From an uncultured Pseudomonadales bacterium (GTDB lineage: Bacteria; Pseudomonadota; Gammaproteobacteria; Pseudomonadales; IMCC2047): a stretch of DNA of 6,159 nucleotides. The notes below the pieces were generated by a model. It was not told where the DNA came from. It was given only the letters and a program-made list of their open reading frames with translations, and made no database searches. Location: positions 5,244 to 11,402 of the forward strand of contig CAMYKE010000091.1 of the NCBI GenBank assembly GCA_947258895.1, read 5' to 3'. Positions 1 to 6,159 of the stretch are shown here, in pieces (within the stretch, counting starts at the first letter, position 1; each line of letters starts with the position of its first letter). A program made the position numbers and the translations under genes.

Positions 1-359
1 CAGCGGCAGGAACACACCCAGCGCGTTATACAGGGCCGGTACAAATTTATCGAGGAACATCTCCAGAATCTGCACCAGCGCGGCGATGACACCGATGTAA
101 CTCAGCAGTCCGAGGAAACTCAGATCTACGTCAGGAAGTCCTGCCCAGGCCAGCGCACCATCCTTGAGGAGATAGGTGAAGATCAGGTTGTTGACCGGTA
201 CCGTAATGAGCTGCACCACGATAACCGCGATGCCCAGACCGATGGCGGTGGATACTTTCTTCGAGACCGCCAGGAAGGTACACATTCCCAGGAAAAATGC
301 CAACGCCATGTTTTCGACAAACACGGCCTTGATAAAGAGACTCAGGTAATATTCGAACA

Positions 360-360
<1 letters not shown>
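1..360 (-). CDS. nqrE: Na+-translocating NADH:quinone reductase subunit E (partial, C-terminus outside window)
   Basis: NqrE is an integral inner-membrane subunit of Na+-NQR, homologous to NqrD and RnfA/RnfE; the D/E pair holds a membrane-embedded 2Fe-2S centre in the electron path from NqrF to NqrC and NqrB. The first 120 residues are visible of a protein usually about 200 long. They begin [20 protein letters not shown] and contain three hydrophobic segments at roughly residues 5-28, 38-60 and 84-105. Cys27, in LGMCTFLAV, matches Cys26 of the Vibrio protein, a ligand of the cluster; the second ligand cysteine should lie just past the edge. The ATG (358-360) shares one base with the nqrD TGA stop (360-362), and GGAGGAGG lies 7 nt upstream within the nqrD end, so translation is probably coupled. 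The reading frame is intact to the edge. Identification is by family similarity recalled from memory and is very secure. Confidence 0.96.
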
Positions 361-1031
<671 letters not shown>

Positions 1032-1033
1032 GA

Positions 1034-1804
1034 TTATAGTTCTCCCGCCTCTAAGTTAGCCAGATAGGGCCCGAAGCCCTTGTCACTCACCCAAAAATTC
1101 AACAGGTTCTCGACGCCGTTGCTGGTCAGCGTAGCGCCGGACAGCGCATCCACTTTATGCACCATCTCAGGATCGGAATGATTGACTGCCGCCTTGGTAA
1201 GCTCGACTGCCGGCTTGCCGTTCTCATCCCGCAGTTTCTTGCCAATCCACTGGGCCTTCCAGCGCGGGTTGTCAATTTCGCCACCCAGACCCGGAGTTTC
1301 GGCATGCTCGTAGAAGCCCAGGCCGGCTACCGTATTCGCGTCCCCTTCCAGCGCGACAAATCCGTACGCCGTCGACCACAGGGCATAGCCACGCACCGGG
1401 ATAATGATCCGCGACAGGCGGCCCTCTTCCTCGAGCAAATACACGGTGGCATACTCTTCGAGCCGGTTAATCTTGGCCAGGTCTTCCTCATCGCTCAGGG
1501 CCCTGGACCTGGCGGGGTCCTTGGCCGCGGCGCGCTGGTCATATTCCGTCGCATCGATAGTTGGCTCATACCGCCCGCTATCCAGCTTCACCACCCTGGC
1601 ATCAAAGCGTTCAAACAGCGCGTCGATATCCTGACCGGCCGTTTCAATACCCGCCGCAAGCAGGATATTTTTCTTTTTGTCGAGCGCCTTGTTGGCCGTC
1701 TGTAGCGGCTTTAAACCGACCGCCGCGCCGGCCACTACAATCGAACACACCAGGCACAACAGCACCGCGACCGTAAGCGTCCTTTGGGTAGATTCACTAG
1801 ACAT
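1034..1804 (-). CDS. nqrC: Na+-translocating NADH:quinone reductase subunit C (covalent FMN protein)
   Basis: NqrC is a membrane-anchored periplasmic flavoprotein that relays electrons through an FMN bound by phosphodiester linkage to threonine. It is 256 residues, about family length. One N-terminal anchor helix (about 11-31, [20 protein letters not shown]) is followed by a soluble FMN-binding domain. The ApbE flavinylation motif D219-A-L-S-G-A-T225 is canonical, and Thr225 has the same number as the modified threonine in Vibrio NqrC. The stretch [17 protein letters not shown] and the ETPGLGGEI segment are also typical of the family. The ATG overlaps the nqrB end by 8 bp and is preceded by GGAGGG with 9 nt spacing. 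The TAA stop is 2 bp before the nqrD ATG. An ApbE flavin transferase is needed in trans to load the FMN; none is in this window. Confidence 0.97.
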   Translation of the reverse strand: MSSESTQRTLTVAVLLCLVCSIVVAGAAVGLKPLQTANKALDKKKNILLAAGIETAGQDIDALFERFDARVVKLDSGRYEPTIDATEYDQRAAAKDPARSRALSDEEDLAKINRLEEYATVYLLEEEGRLSRIIIPVRGYALWSTAYGFVALEGDANTVAGLGFYEHAETPGLGGEIDNPRWKAQWIGKKLRDENGKPAVELTKAAVNHSDPEMVHKVDALSGATLTSNGVENLLNFWVSDKGFGPYLANLEAGEL

Positions 1805-2993
1805 TGCGCGCGACCCTCCGGTTGATATTGGCTTGCATGACGAAGTAATCCATCAGCGGGGAAAACAGGTTCGCGAACAGGATCGCCAGCATCATCCCCT
1901 CCGGAAACGCGGGATTCACAACCCGAATCAGCACGCACATAACCCCGATCAAGGCGCCGAACATCCACCTCCCGGTATGGGTCATCGATGCGGACACTGG
2001 GTCGGTGGCCATAAAGAACATGCCAAACGCAAACCCCCCCGTTACGAGATGCCAATGCCAGGGCATCGAGAACATCGGGTTGGTGTCCGAGCCGACCACA
2101 TTCAGCAACAGGGTCATGGCGATCATTCCTACCATCACCCCGGCTACGATGCGCCAGGAAGCGATTTTGGTATAGAGTAGATACAGCCCGCCCAGCATAA
2201 TTGCCAGGGTGGAGGTCTCGCCGATAGACCCGGGTATGGTGCCGATAAACGCCTGGCCCCAGGTATAGGGAACCGATTCGACGCCGGTCAGCGCGGCAGT
2301 TCCCAATATCGTGGCACTGGTAAAGCCGTCGACCGCAACCCACACCGCATCCCCGGACATCTGCGCGGGATAGGCAAAATACAGGAACGCGCGACCGGTC
2401 AGGGCCGGATTAAGGAAGTTCTTGCCGGTACCACCGAAGACTTCCTTGCCAATCACTACGCCGAAAGAAATGCCGAGGGCGACCTGCCACAGCGGCACGT
2501 CGGGCGGGCAGATCAGGGCAAACAGCACGGAGGTCACGAAGAACCCCTCGTTCACCTCGTGGCCACGCACCATGGCAAACACGACTTCCCAGAAGCCGCC
2601 CACCACGAAGGTCACCACATAAATGGGCACGAAATAGACCGCACCGTGCACCAGGCAGTCCCACCAGCTGGCGGCACTATAACCGGCGAACAGCTCGATC
2701 ACCCAGCCGCGCCAGGTATCGAGCTCGGTCATGCCGATACTCGCCATAGCCTCATTGGCCTGCAGGCCGACGTTGTACATGCCGAAGAACATCGCCGGGA
2801 AGGTACAAATCCACACCGTGATCATGATGCGTTTCAGGTCAATCGAATCCCGCACATGGGACGCCCCCTTGGTAATGCTCGGCGGCGTATAGATAAAGGT
2901 ATCTACTGCTTCATACAGTGCGTACCACTTCTGGTAGCGACCGCCTTTCGCGACGTGCGGCTCCAGATCATCCAGAATTTTCCTCAAGCCCAT
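1797..2993 (-). CDS. nqrB: Na+-translocating NADH:quinone reductase subunit B (covalent FMN, quinone site)
   Basis: NqrB is the large membrane subunit carrying covalent FMN, riboflavin and part of the ubiquinone/inhibitor site, and is implicated in Na+ movement. It is 398 residues, somewhat shorter than the 415 of Vibrio, with about ten hydrophobic segments (e.g. 55-76, 115-138, 168-183, 280-300, 341-358). Flavinylation motif D222-G-F-T-S-A-T228: Thr228 corresponds to Vibrio Thr236 (offset 8). It has Ser226 where the usual consensus has Gly. With the same offset, Gly132, Gly133 and Glu136 (VVGGFWEV) match Vibrio Gly140, Gly141 and Glu144 of the quinone/inhibitor region. Asp382 ([12 protein letters not shown]) probably matches Asp397, linked to cation handling. 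GAGGG in the end of nqrA lies 7 nt before the ATG; the TAG falls inside nqrC. RnfD is excluded by length, N-terminus and operon. Residue equivalences are from memory of the family. Confidence 0.97.
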   Translation of the reverse strand: MGLRKILDDLEPHVAKGGRYQKWYALYEAVDTFIYTPPSITKGASHVRDSIDLKRIMITVWICTFPAMFFGMYNVGLQANEAMASIGMTELDTWRGWVIELFAGYSAASWWDCLVHGAVYFVPIYVVTFVVGGFWEVVFAMVRGHEVNEGFFVTSVLFALICPPDVPLWQVALGISFGVVIGKEVFGGTGKNFLNPALTGRAFLYFAYPAQMSGDAVWVAVDGFTSATILGTAALTGVESVPYTWGQAFIGTIPGSIGETSTLAIMLGGLYLLYTKIASWRIVAGVMVGMIAMTLLLNVVGSDTNPMFSMPWHWHLVTGGFAFGMFFMATDPVSASMTHTGRWMFGALIGVMCVLIRVVNPAFPEGMMLAILFANLFSPLMDYFVMQANINRRVARNV

Positions 2994-2996
2994 TTT

Positions 2997-4346
2997 CTAA
3001 CCCTCTTTCTCAATGCGGTCCAGGTTACTGCGCAATATCGGACCATACTCGTATTTACCCGGGCAGACGTAAGTACACAACGCCAGGTCTTCTTCATCCA
3101 GTTCCAGGCAACCCAGCTCCTGCGCTGCCACCACATCGCCAATTACCAGTGCCTTCAGCAGCTGGGTTGCCAGGATGTCGAGCGGCATAATCGACTCGTA
3201 CGCCCCGACCGGCACGATCGCGCGGGGGCTGCCATGGGTATTGGTGGTAAGTTCAAAGCGCTTGCCGGGGGTAAACTTGGAGAGGAATACGTTCATCGCG
3301 GAATGCTTGTTGACGCCGGGATTGAGATAACCCAGTATTTCCCTGGTACGATCTTCCTGCAATACGGACACCTGGTTATGAAAGCGACCGAGAAATGCAG
3401 TCGCACCACGTGCGGTATTGCCGCCCAGTATGGACCCCGAGATCACCCGGTTTTCCTGGCCCGCGGTTTCTACCTGGCCGGCAACCAGTTCATCGGTGCT
3501 GGCACCGAGGCGTGTGCGCAGCAGGCACGGTTGGGTCACCCGGGGCCCGGCTAGTGACACTACGCGGTCGACATATAACTCCCCGCTGGTAAACAACTTG
3601 GCTATCGCAATCACGTCCTGGTAACCGATGTGCCAGACGGTTTTGTCCTGGGAAGCAATCGTCAACATGTGAATGTGAGTTCCGACCAGGCCGGCGGGGT
3701 GCGGCCCGGCAAATTCCTCGACCCGGATGGCCTCTGAATTTCCCGTGGGAATATCCGCGCCGGGGGCCTTGCATAAAAATACCGGCCCTGCGGTTAATTT
3801 CGCCAACAGATCGAGACCGGTAGCAAAGGCTTCCTTGTGTTCGCCAATGATAGGCGCGGGATCGGCGGCAAGCGGATTGGTATCCATTGCGGTCACAAAG
3901 ATACTGGTAGGCTGAGTGCCCGGCTGCGGCACCTTGCTGAACGGGCGGGTACGGAGCGCTGTCCACATCCCGGAGTTGACCAGGTTCTCTGTTACCTGCT
4001 CTCCTGTGAGGCCAGACAGCGCGGCGGAATCATAGCTCGCGAACGTCTCGGCTTCATCGCCTTCGACATCGATGACGACGGATAACAGCACTCGCTTGGT
4101 GCCCCGATTAATTGCCGCTATCGTCCCGGCGGCCGGAGCAGTGTAATGCACGCCCTCGGTCTTTTTATCGGAAAACAGTATCTGGCCTTTTCTGACCCGG
4201 TCACCGACGGCCACCGCCATGGTGGGTTTCATCCCCACGTAATCCTGGCCGACAATGGCAACCGTCCTGATACCCGGACCATCACTTATCACTTGTTCCG
4301 GCGCGCCGGTAATTGGTATATCCAGACCCTTTTTTATTTTGATCAT
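2997..4346 (-). CDS. nqrA: Na+-translocating NADH:quinone reductase subunit A
   Basis: NqrA is the cytoplasmic subunit of Na+-NQR, docked on NqrB and associated with quinone binding; it is related to RnfC but lacks the Fe-S clusters. Starting at the ATG at 4344-4346 gives 449 residues (Vibrio about 446) beginning [14 protein letters not shown], which matches the family start. An in-frame upstream TTG at 4371-4373 would add nine residues (MYYRYVANV) that family members lack, so I rejected it. Visible features are the N-terminal barrel-sandwich-like part ([39 protein letters not shown]), the central SLBB-like region, and the C-terminal [16 protein letters not shown] with cysteines at about 424 and 428. 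It is the first gene of the operon. The Shine-Dalgarno site is poor: only an AGG about 15 nt upstream, unlike the strong sites of the following genes. The TAG stop is 3 bp before nqrB. Confidence 0.96.
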   Translation of the reverse strand: MIKIKKGLDIPITGAPEQVISDGPGIRTVAIVGQDYVGMKPTMAVAVGDRVRKGQILFSDKKTEGVHYTAPAAGTIAAINRGTKRVLLSVVIDVEGDEAETFASYDSAALSGLTGEQVTENLVNSGMWTALRTRPFSKVPQPGTQPTSIFVTAMDTNPLAADPAPIIGEHKEAFATGLDLLAKLTAGPVFLCKAPGADIPTGNSEAIRVEEFAGPHPAGLVGTHIHMLTIASQDKTVWHIGYQDVIAIAKLFTSGELYVDRVVSLAGPRVTQPCLLRTRLGASTDELVAGQVETAGQENRVISGSILGGNTARGATAFLGRFHNQVSVLQEDRTREILGYLNPGVNKHSAMNVFLSKFTPGKRFELTTNTHGSPRAIVPVGAYESIMPLDILATQLLKALVIGDVVAAQELGCLELDEEDLALCTYVCPGKYEYGPILRSNLDRIEKEG

Positions 4347-4702
4347 AACGTTAGCCACATACCTATAATACAATTCAAAACCATACCGCTTCGCCCATCA
4401 GGAGGTGTCTCGAACGATGCAAATTTTAACCTACAACTGAACTACTTCCCAAATCGTGGAACACCGTCCTGCGCCCGAATCGTTTTCGGCAAATACGGAC
4501 GGCGCTATTATTATCCCCTCGGCTGCTTCCTCAACCGCGTGACCGGCGGCGTGCTTTCTCTTCACTGCTTGCCCCGACAATTCAATCGAGATGCCGTCAT
4601 TCTTGTTGGTGCGGCTACAGCGATGTTTGAACGGCCAATTTTACAACCATACCATATAGAAAGTACGCTGTGATTTCCATTAACAATTGCGGCTTATGCT
4701 GT

Positions 4703-4748
4703 AAAAAGTGGGGTTGCCGGGCCGCAATTTGGCCGGCACGCGTTCCCC
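4703..4748 (-). terminator. Possible weak intrinsic terminator or attenuator upstream of nqrA
   Basis: Read on the minus strand, GGGG (4748-4745) can pair with CCCC (4713-4710), and TGCCGG (4738-4733) with CCGGCA (4720-4715). Two more pairs form inside, with a bulged C and a 7-nt loop, and the stem is followed by AC and TTTTT (4707-4703). The asymmetric internal loop between the two helices makes it weaker than a textbook terminator. It points toward nqrA, about 360 bp before its start. It could therefore attenuate an nqr leader that starts further upstream, block transcription coming from the mfd side, or end a small transcript. None of these can be decided from sequence alone. Confidence 0.3.
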
Positions 4749-4917
4749 CCGGGTAACTTGATGGCATTAGCCCAAGTCCCGGTCATGGTTGCCGTGCGTT
4801 TCGAGAAATCCGACCTCTGCACCGCTGTCAGACTGACTGCAAATTCCACCCGGATTATAGCCCCCTCCTTTATCACGAGGTCTGAAACACCCGGCTGACG
4901 AAAATACTAAACCGGTC

Positions 4918-4935
4918 GGCAATTTTCAAATTGCC
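4918..4935. promoter_or_regulatory. Perfect 8-2-8 palindrome, candidate operator
   Basis: GGCAATTT-TC-AAATTGCC is a perfect inverted repeat with 8-bp arms and a 2-bp centre. It lies in the intergenic region and its right arm overlaps the -35 hexamer of the plus-strand promoter candidate (4931-4936). That size and symmetry suit binding of a dimeric helix-turn-helix repressor. With a 2-nt loop and an A/T-rich centre it is a poor RNA hairpin. I do not recognise the motif as the site of a known regulator. Confidence 0.45.
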
Positions 4936-4960
4936 CCGCCCCACCCATTCCGAGTACACT
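4931..4960 (+). promoter_or_regulatory. Sigma70-type promoter candidate for the mfd unit
   Basis: TTGCCC (4931-4936, four of six matches to TTGACA) and TACACT (4955-4960, four of six to TATAAT) are separated by 18 bp. Transcription would begin near 4967, just before the left inverted-repeat arm at 4974, so both arms would be in the mRNA. A perfect TATAAT also occurs at 5049-5054 but has no recognisable -35; it is an alternative start that would leave the left arm out. Confidence 0.4.
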
Positions 4961-4973
4961 GCCGGGCTTCGTG

Positions 4974-4996
4974 ACTAGCTCGCATCCGTCACCGAT
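4974..4996 (+). repeat. Left arm of 23-bp inverted repeat
   Basis: This arm is the reverse complement of 5213-5235 except at T4980, which faces G5229. In RNA that becomes a G-U pair, so all 23 positions can pair. The match does not extend outward or inward. It starts about 7 nt after the predicted start of transcription from the 4931-4960 promoter. Confidence 0.9.
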
Positions 4997-5009
4997 ACAG
5001 CAGCAATTT

Positions 5010-5014
5010 GGAGA
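5010..5014 (+). promoter_or_regulatory. Shine-Dalgarno site of the 70-codon ORF
   Basis: GGAGA lies 7 nt before the ATG at 5022, in an A/T-rich context (GGAGAATAATTTATG). This is the best-formed ribosome site on the plus strand upstream of mfd and clearly better than the one at mfd itself. It is the main reason to take the ORF at 5022-5234 seriously as a translated leader. Confidence 0.5.
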
Positions 5015-5021
5015 ATAATTT

Positions 5022-5234
5022 ATGAAACCAACGCCTTGTCCGACGCCTTATAATTGCAGTCTGTCACGTCTGCTTTGGTGCGCTCTGGCGGCCGCTCGGC
5101 ACGCAGCTCATCACACTTTTCACTACGAGAGCCGCTTACCCATAGCTACGGCTATGGGTTACACGCCTTTCGAGCGATCTGCACACCGACCGACTCGCCA
5201 TCTTACGCACCAATCGGTGACGGATGCGGGCTAG
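5022..5234 (+). CDS. Hypothetical 70-residue ORF overlapping the mfd start, possible leader peptide
   Basis: I do not recognise this protein. It begins MKPTPCPTPYNCSLSRLLWC and is rich in His, Arg, Pro and Ala, with no clear domain, signal peptide or membrane helix; the middle (RHAAHHTFHYESR) is unusual for a folded protein. In favour of translation are a good GGAGA with 7-nt spacing and an open frame that runs into the right inverted-repeat arm. Its TAG (5232-5234) falls six bases after the mfd ATG codon (5224-5226), in a different frame, giving an 11-nt overlap typical of translational coupling. It lies wholly within the inverted-repeat segment. It may be a leader ORF whose translation opens the mfd start, or a chance frame in a small mobile element. 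Confidence 0.35.
   Translation: MKPTPCPTPYNCSLSRLLWCALAAARHAAHHTFHYESRLPIATAMGYTPFERSAHRPTRHLTHQSVTDAG
5138..5159 (+). promoter_or_regulatory. Hairpin with UACG tetraloop in the mfd leader
   Basis: ACCCATAGC (5138-5146) pairs perfectly with GCTATGGGT (5151-5159) around TACG (5147-5150). In plus-strand RNA the loop is C(UACG)G, a UNCG-class tetraloop known for exceptional stability; the opposite strand lacks that loop. No T-run follows, so it is not an intrinsic terminator. It lies inside the 70-codon ORF, 65 nt before the mfd ATG, and would be a compact stem within the larger inverted-repeat structure. It could pause ribosomes, protect the RNA or act as a folding nucleus; the function is unknown. 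Confidence 0.6.
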
Positions 5235-5235
5235 T
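5213..5235 (-). repeat. Right arm of 23-bp inverted repeat, containing the mfd start
   Basis: This arm is the partner of 4974-4996. It contains GGTGA (5216-5220), the likely though closely spaced Shine-Dalgarno site of mfd, the mfd ATG (5224-5226), the first codons of mfd and the stop codon of the upstream ORF (5232-5234). Pairing of the two arms in mRNA would bury the mfd initiation region in a 23-bp helix. Confidence 0.9.
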
Positions 5236-6159
5236 TCGGCAAATACCCCCGCAGTGGCAGTCAATCTTTTTACCCCACAACCCGATTCAGGCCTCACCGC
5301 AGCGCGCCGTTGGCAGGGCGCGCATGATGCCGCAGCGAGCCTGGCGATCGAAAACGCCAGTCGCCTGCATCGCGGACCGGTACTGGTTATTGCCGAGGAT
5401 ACTCGCAGCGCAGACCAGATCGTCGAGGAACTGGCATTCTTCTGCACCGCCGACACCCCCATCTATACCTTCCCGGATTGGGAGACGCTGCCCTACGACA
5501 GCTTTTCGCCTCACCAGGATATTATTTCCGAGCGCCTGAAGACCCTGTACCACCTGCCCGCTCTGCGGCGCGGCATTCTGGTGGTGCCGGTAACCACTTT
5601 GATGCAGCGAGTCGCGCCGCGTCAATTCGTAATGGGTAACAGCCTGCTGCTCGAGCAGGGACAGACCCTCGAACTGGAGGCCATGCGCCATAATCTGGTT
5701 GCCACCGGTTATCACCAGGTCGATACCGTATATGAACATGGTGAGTTTGCCGTACGGGGGGCAATTCTGGACCTGTTCCCGATGGGCAGCAAAGTGCCGT
5801 ACCGAATCGAACTGTTCGACGAAGAGATCGAACAGCTGCGTAGTTTCGATCCTGAATCACAACGCACGATCGAACGCTTTACCAGCCTCGACATTCTGCC
5901 GGCAAAGGAATTCCCGTTCGATGCGGACGCGATTGCATTGTTTCGCCAAAACTGGCGCGCCCGCTTCGAAGCCAACCCCAATGCCAGCCCGATATACCAG
6001 GATGTAACATCCGGTATTGCACCGGCAGGCGTCGAGTATTACCAGCCACTTTTTTTTACCGGAACTGCCACGCTGTTCGACTACCTGCCCGGGAATTGCA
6101 TGGTGGTATGCAGCGAACACGCCGAGGCAACCTCCGCAACCTTCTGGCGGGAGATCAAG
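5224..6159 (+). CDS. mfd: Transcription-repair coupling factor Mfd (partial, N-terminal 312 residues)
   Basis: Mfd is a DNA translocase that removes RNA polymerase stalled at lesions and recruits UvrA for nucleotide excision repair; full-length proteins are about 1150 residues. The window holds the UvrB-like N-terminal module (E. coli D1a-D2-D1b). Clear matches to E. coli are FPDWETLPYDSFSPHQDIISERLKTLYHLP (about 83-112), VPVTTLMQRVAP, EHGEFAVRGAILDLFPMGS (171-189), FDPESQRT and GVEYYQPLFF. The position of a Walker A loop is degenerate (WQGAHDAAASL), as expected for this ATPase-dead module. The frame is closed upstream by TGA at 5218-5220, so the start must be ATG 5224 or GTG 5254. ATG 5224 gives an N-terminus about as long as in E. 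coli, and GGTGA lies only 3 nt before it. The first residues (MRASSANTPAVAV) are not conserved and partly come from the inverted-repeat arm. The frame is intact to the edge. Confidence 0.96.
   Translation, partial: MRASSANTPAVAVNLFTPQPDSGLTAARRWQGAHDAAASLAIENASRLHRGPVLVIAEDTRSADQIVEELAFFCTADTPIYTFPDWETLPYDSFSPHQDIISERLKTLYHLPALRRGILVVPVTTLMQRVAPRQFVMGNSLLLEQGQTLELEAMRHNLVATGYHQVDTVYEHGEFAVRGAILDLFPMGSKVPYRIELFDEEIEQLRSFDPESQRTIERFTSLDILPAKEFPFDADAIALFRQNWRARFEANPNASPIYQDVTSGIAPAGVEYYQPLFFTGTATLFDYLPGNCMVVCSEHAEATSATFWREIK

Larger units (their letters stand above)
4347..4973. other. Intergenic region between nqrA and the mfd leader, no recognised gene
   Basis: About 630 bp with no convincing protein gene on either strand. 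Open frames here are short, have atypical composition, or are extensions of frames antisense to nqrA. The nqr promoter and leader should lie in this region. A minus-strand TATTAT at 4365-4370 and a minus-strand TATAAT at 4854-4859 are both -10-like, but neither has a convincing -35, so I do not assign either as the promoter. Supported elements, listed separately, are a terminator-like hairpin at 4703-4748, an 18-bp palindrome at 4918-4935 and a plus-strand promoter candidate at 4931-4960. The stretch 4374-4700 shows only a 5-bp hairpin (4475-4489) and nothing I can assign. Confidence 0.6.
4974..5235. mobile_element. 262-bp segment bounded by terminal inverted repeats, MITE-like candidate
   Basis: The segment is bounded by 23-bp inverted repeats that match at 22 of 23 positions. 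The outermost part of each arm contains CTAG (4975-4978 and 5231-5234). If CTAG is a target duplication of the YTAR type used by some IS5-family elements, the element proper is 4979-5230 with 18-bp terminal repeats ending in CGCATCCGTCACCGAT. No transposase is encoded, so any movement would depend on a related element elsewhere. CTAG is itself a palindrome, so it fits inside any inverted repeat and is not independent proof of a duplication. The repeat arms are certain; the mobile-element reading is inference, and an RNA leader structure is the main alternative. Confidence 0.35.

Noticed and set aside
1157..1705. 182-codon plus-strand open frame
   Set aside because: It lies entirely antisense to nqrC, which has intact family motifs.
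1735..2343. 202-codon minus-strand open frame overlapping nqrB in another frame
   Set aside because: It is Arg/Gly/Asp-rich with no family resemblance, and nqrB fully explains the region.
2559..3554. 331-codon plus-strand open frame
   Set aside because: It is antisense to nqrB and nqrA, both of which have full-length conserved protein matches. Its translation is His/Gln/Arg-rich and resembles no family; it is a shadow of the high-GC coding strand.
4347..4373. Extension of nqrA to the TTG at 4373
   Set aside because: It adds nine residues absent from the family; MIKIKKGLD at 4346 aligns with the known NqrA start.
4400..4440. AGGAGG (4400-4405) followed at 4417 by a 7-codon frame MQILTYN on the plus strand
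   Set aside because: The 11-nt spacing is long, the peptide is too short to assess, no promoter is evident and no plus-strand gene follows closely.
4146..4673. 175-codon plus-strand open frame running from inside nqrA into the intergenic region
   Set aside because: The first 200 bases are antisense to nqrA and the rest shows no recognisable domain; no ribosome site precedes its start.
4670..4686. CRP-like TGTGATTTCCATTAACA
   Set aside because: Only the left half-site fits; the right half lacks TCACA, and no promoter is placed to use it.
4694..4876. 60-codon minus-strand frame starting with GTG
   Set aside because: No Shine-Dalgarno site, no recognisable protein, and it spans the -10-like and hairpin elements.
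4974..5235. Phase-variable invertible promoter between the inverted repeats
   Set aside because: Inversion would keep the mfd start because the arms are nearly identical, but no recombinase gene is visible and no promoter directed at mfd is clearly inside the segment; the MITE or RNA-leader readings are simpler.
4485..5246. 12-bp direct repeat TTCGGCAAATAC at 4485-4496 and 5235-5246
   Set aside because: The second copy begins at the edge of the right inverted-repeat arm, but one 12-bp match within about 900 bp is only mildly unlikely and nothing flanking it matches.

Overview
The window is typical gammaproteobacterial chromosome of moderate to fairly high GC. It holds two divergently oriented units: the sodium-pumping NADH:quinone oxidoreductase operon (nqrA-B-C-D-E, minus strand, running off the left edge inside nqrE) and the first 312 codons of mfd, the transcription-repair coupling factor (plus strand, running off the right edge). 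Protein similarity to the Vibrio NQR subunits and to E. coli Mfd is strong along their whole visible length. The host is therefore probably a marine, halophilic or otherwise sodium-using gammaproteobacterium; I cannot name a genus.

Positions 1-4346 (minus strand) are a tightly packed operon. nqrA ends 3 bp before nqrB, nqrB overlaps nqrC by 8 bp, nqrC ends 2 bp before nqrD, and the nqrD stop shares one base with the nqrE start (TGATG). Each internal gene has a clear Shine-Dalgarno site. The key cofactor residues are visible: covalent-FMN threonines in NqrB (Thr228, in DGFTSAT) and NqrC (Thr225, in DALSGAT), the NqrB quinone-site glycines, and the membrane-buried cysteines of NqrD and NqrE. 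Together the subunits oxidise NADH, reduce ubiquinone and export Na+. nqrF, which carries the NADH/FAD/2Fe-2S subunit, would lie just beyond the left edge.

Positions 4347-5223 (about 880 bp) separate the two units and hold no recognisable conserved gene. The part near nqrA (4347-4700) shows little. Further on are a weak minus-strand terminator-like hairpin (4703-4748), a perfect 18-bp palindrome (4918-4935) overlapping the -35 of a plausible plus-strand promoter (4931-4960), and then the most unusual structure in the window.

That structure is a 262-bp segment (4974-5235) bounded by 23-bp inverted repeats matching at 22 of 23 positions. In RNA the one mismatch is a G-U pair. The right arm contains the mfd ATG and its likely Shine-Dalgarno site. 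Inside the segment is a 70-codon unrecognised ORF (5022-5234) with a better ribosome site than mfd has, whose end overlaps the mfd start, plus a 9-bp hairpin with a UACG tetraloop. Two readings compete: a small terminal-inverted-repeat element (MITE-like, possibly with a CTAG target duplication) inserted at the 5' end of mfd, or an mRNA leader that hides the mfd start unless the upstream ORF is translated. They are not mutually exclusive. I found no defence, CRISPR, tRNA or rRNA locus.
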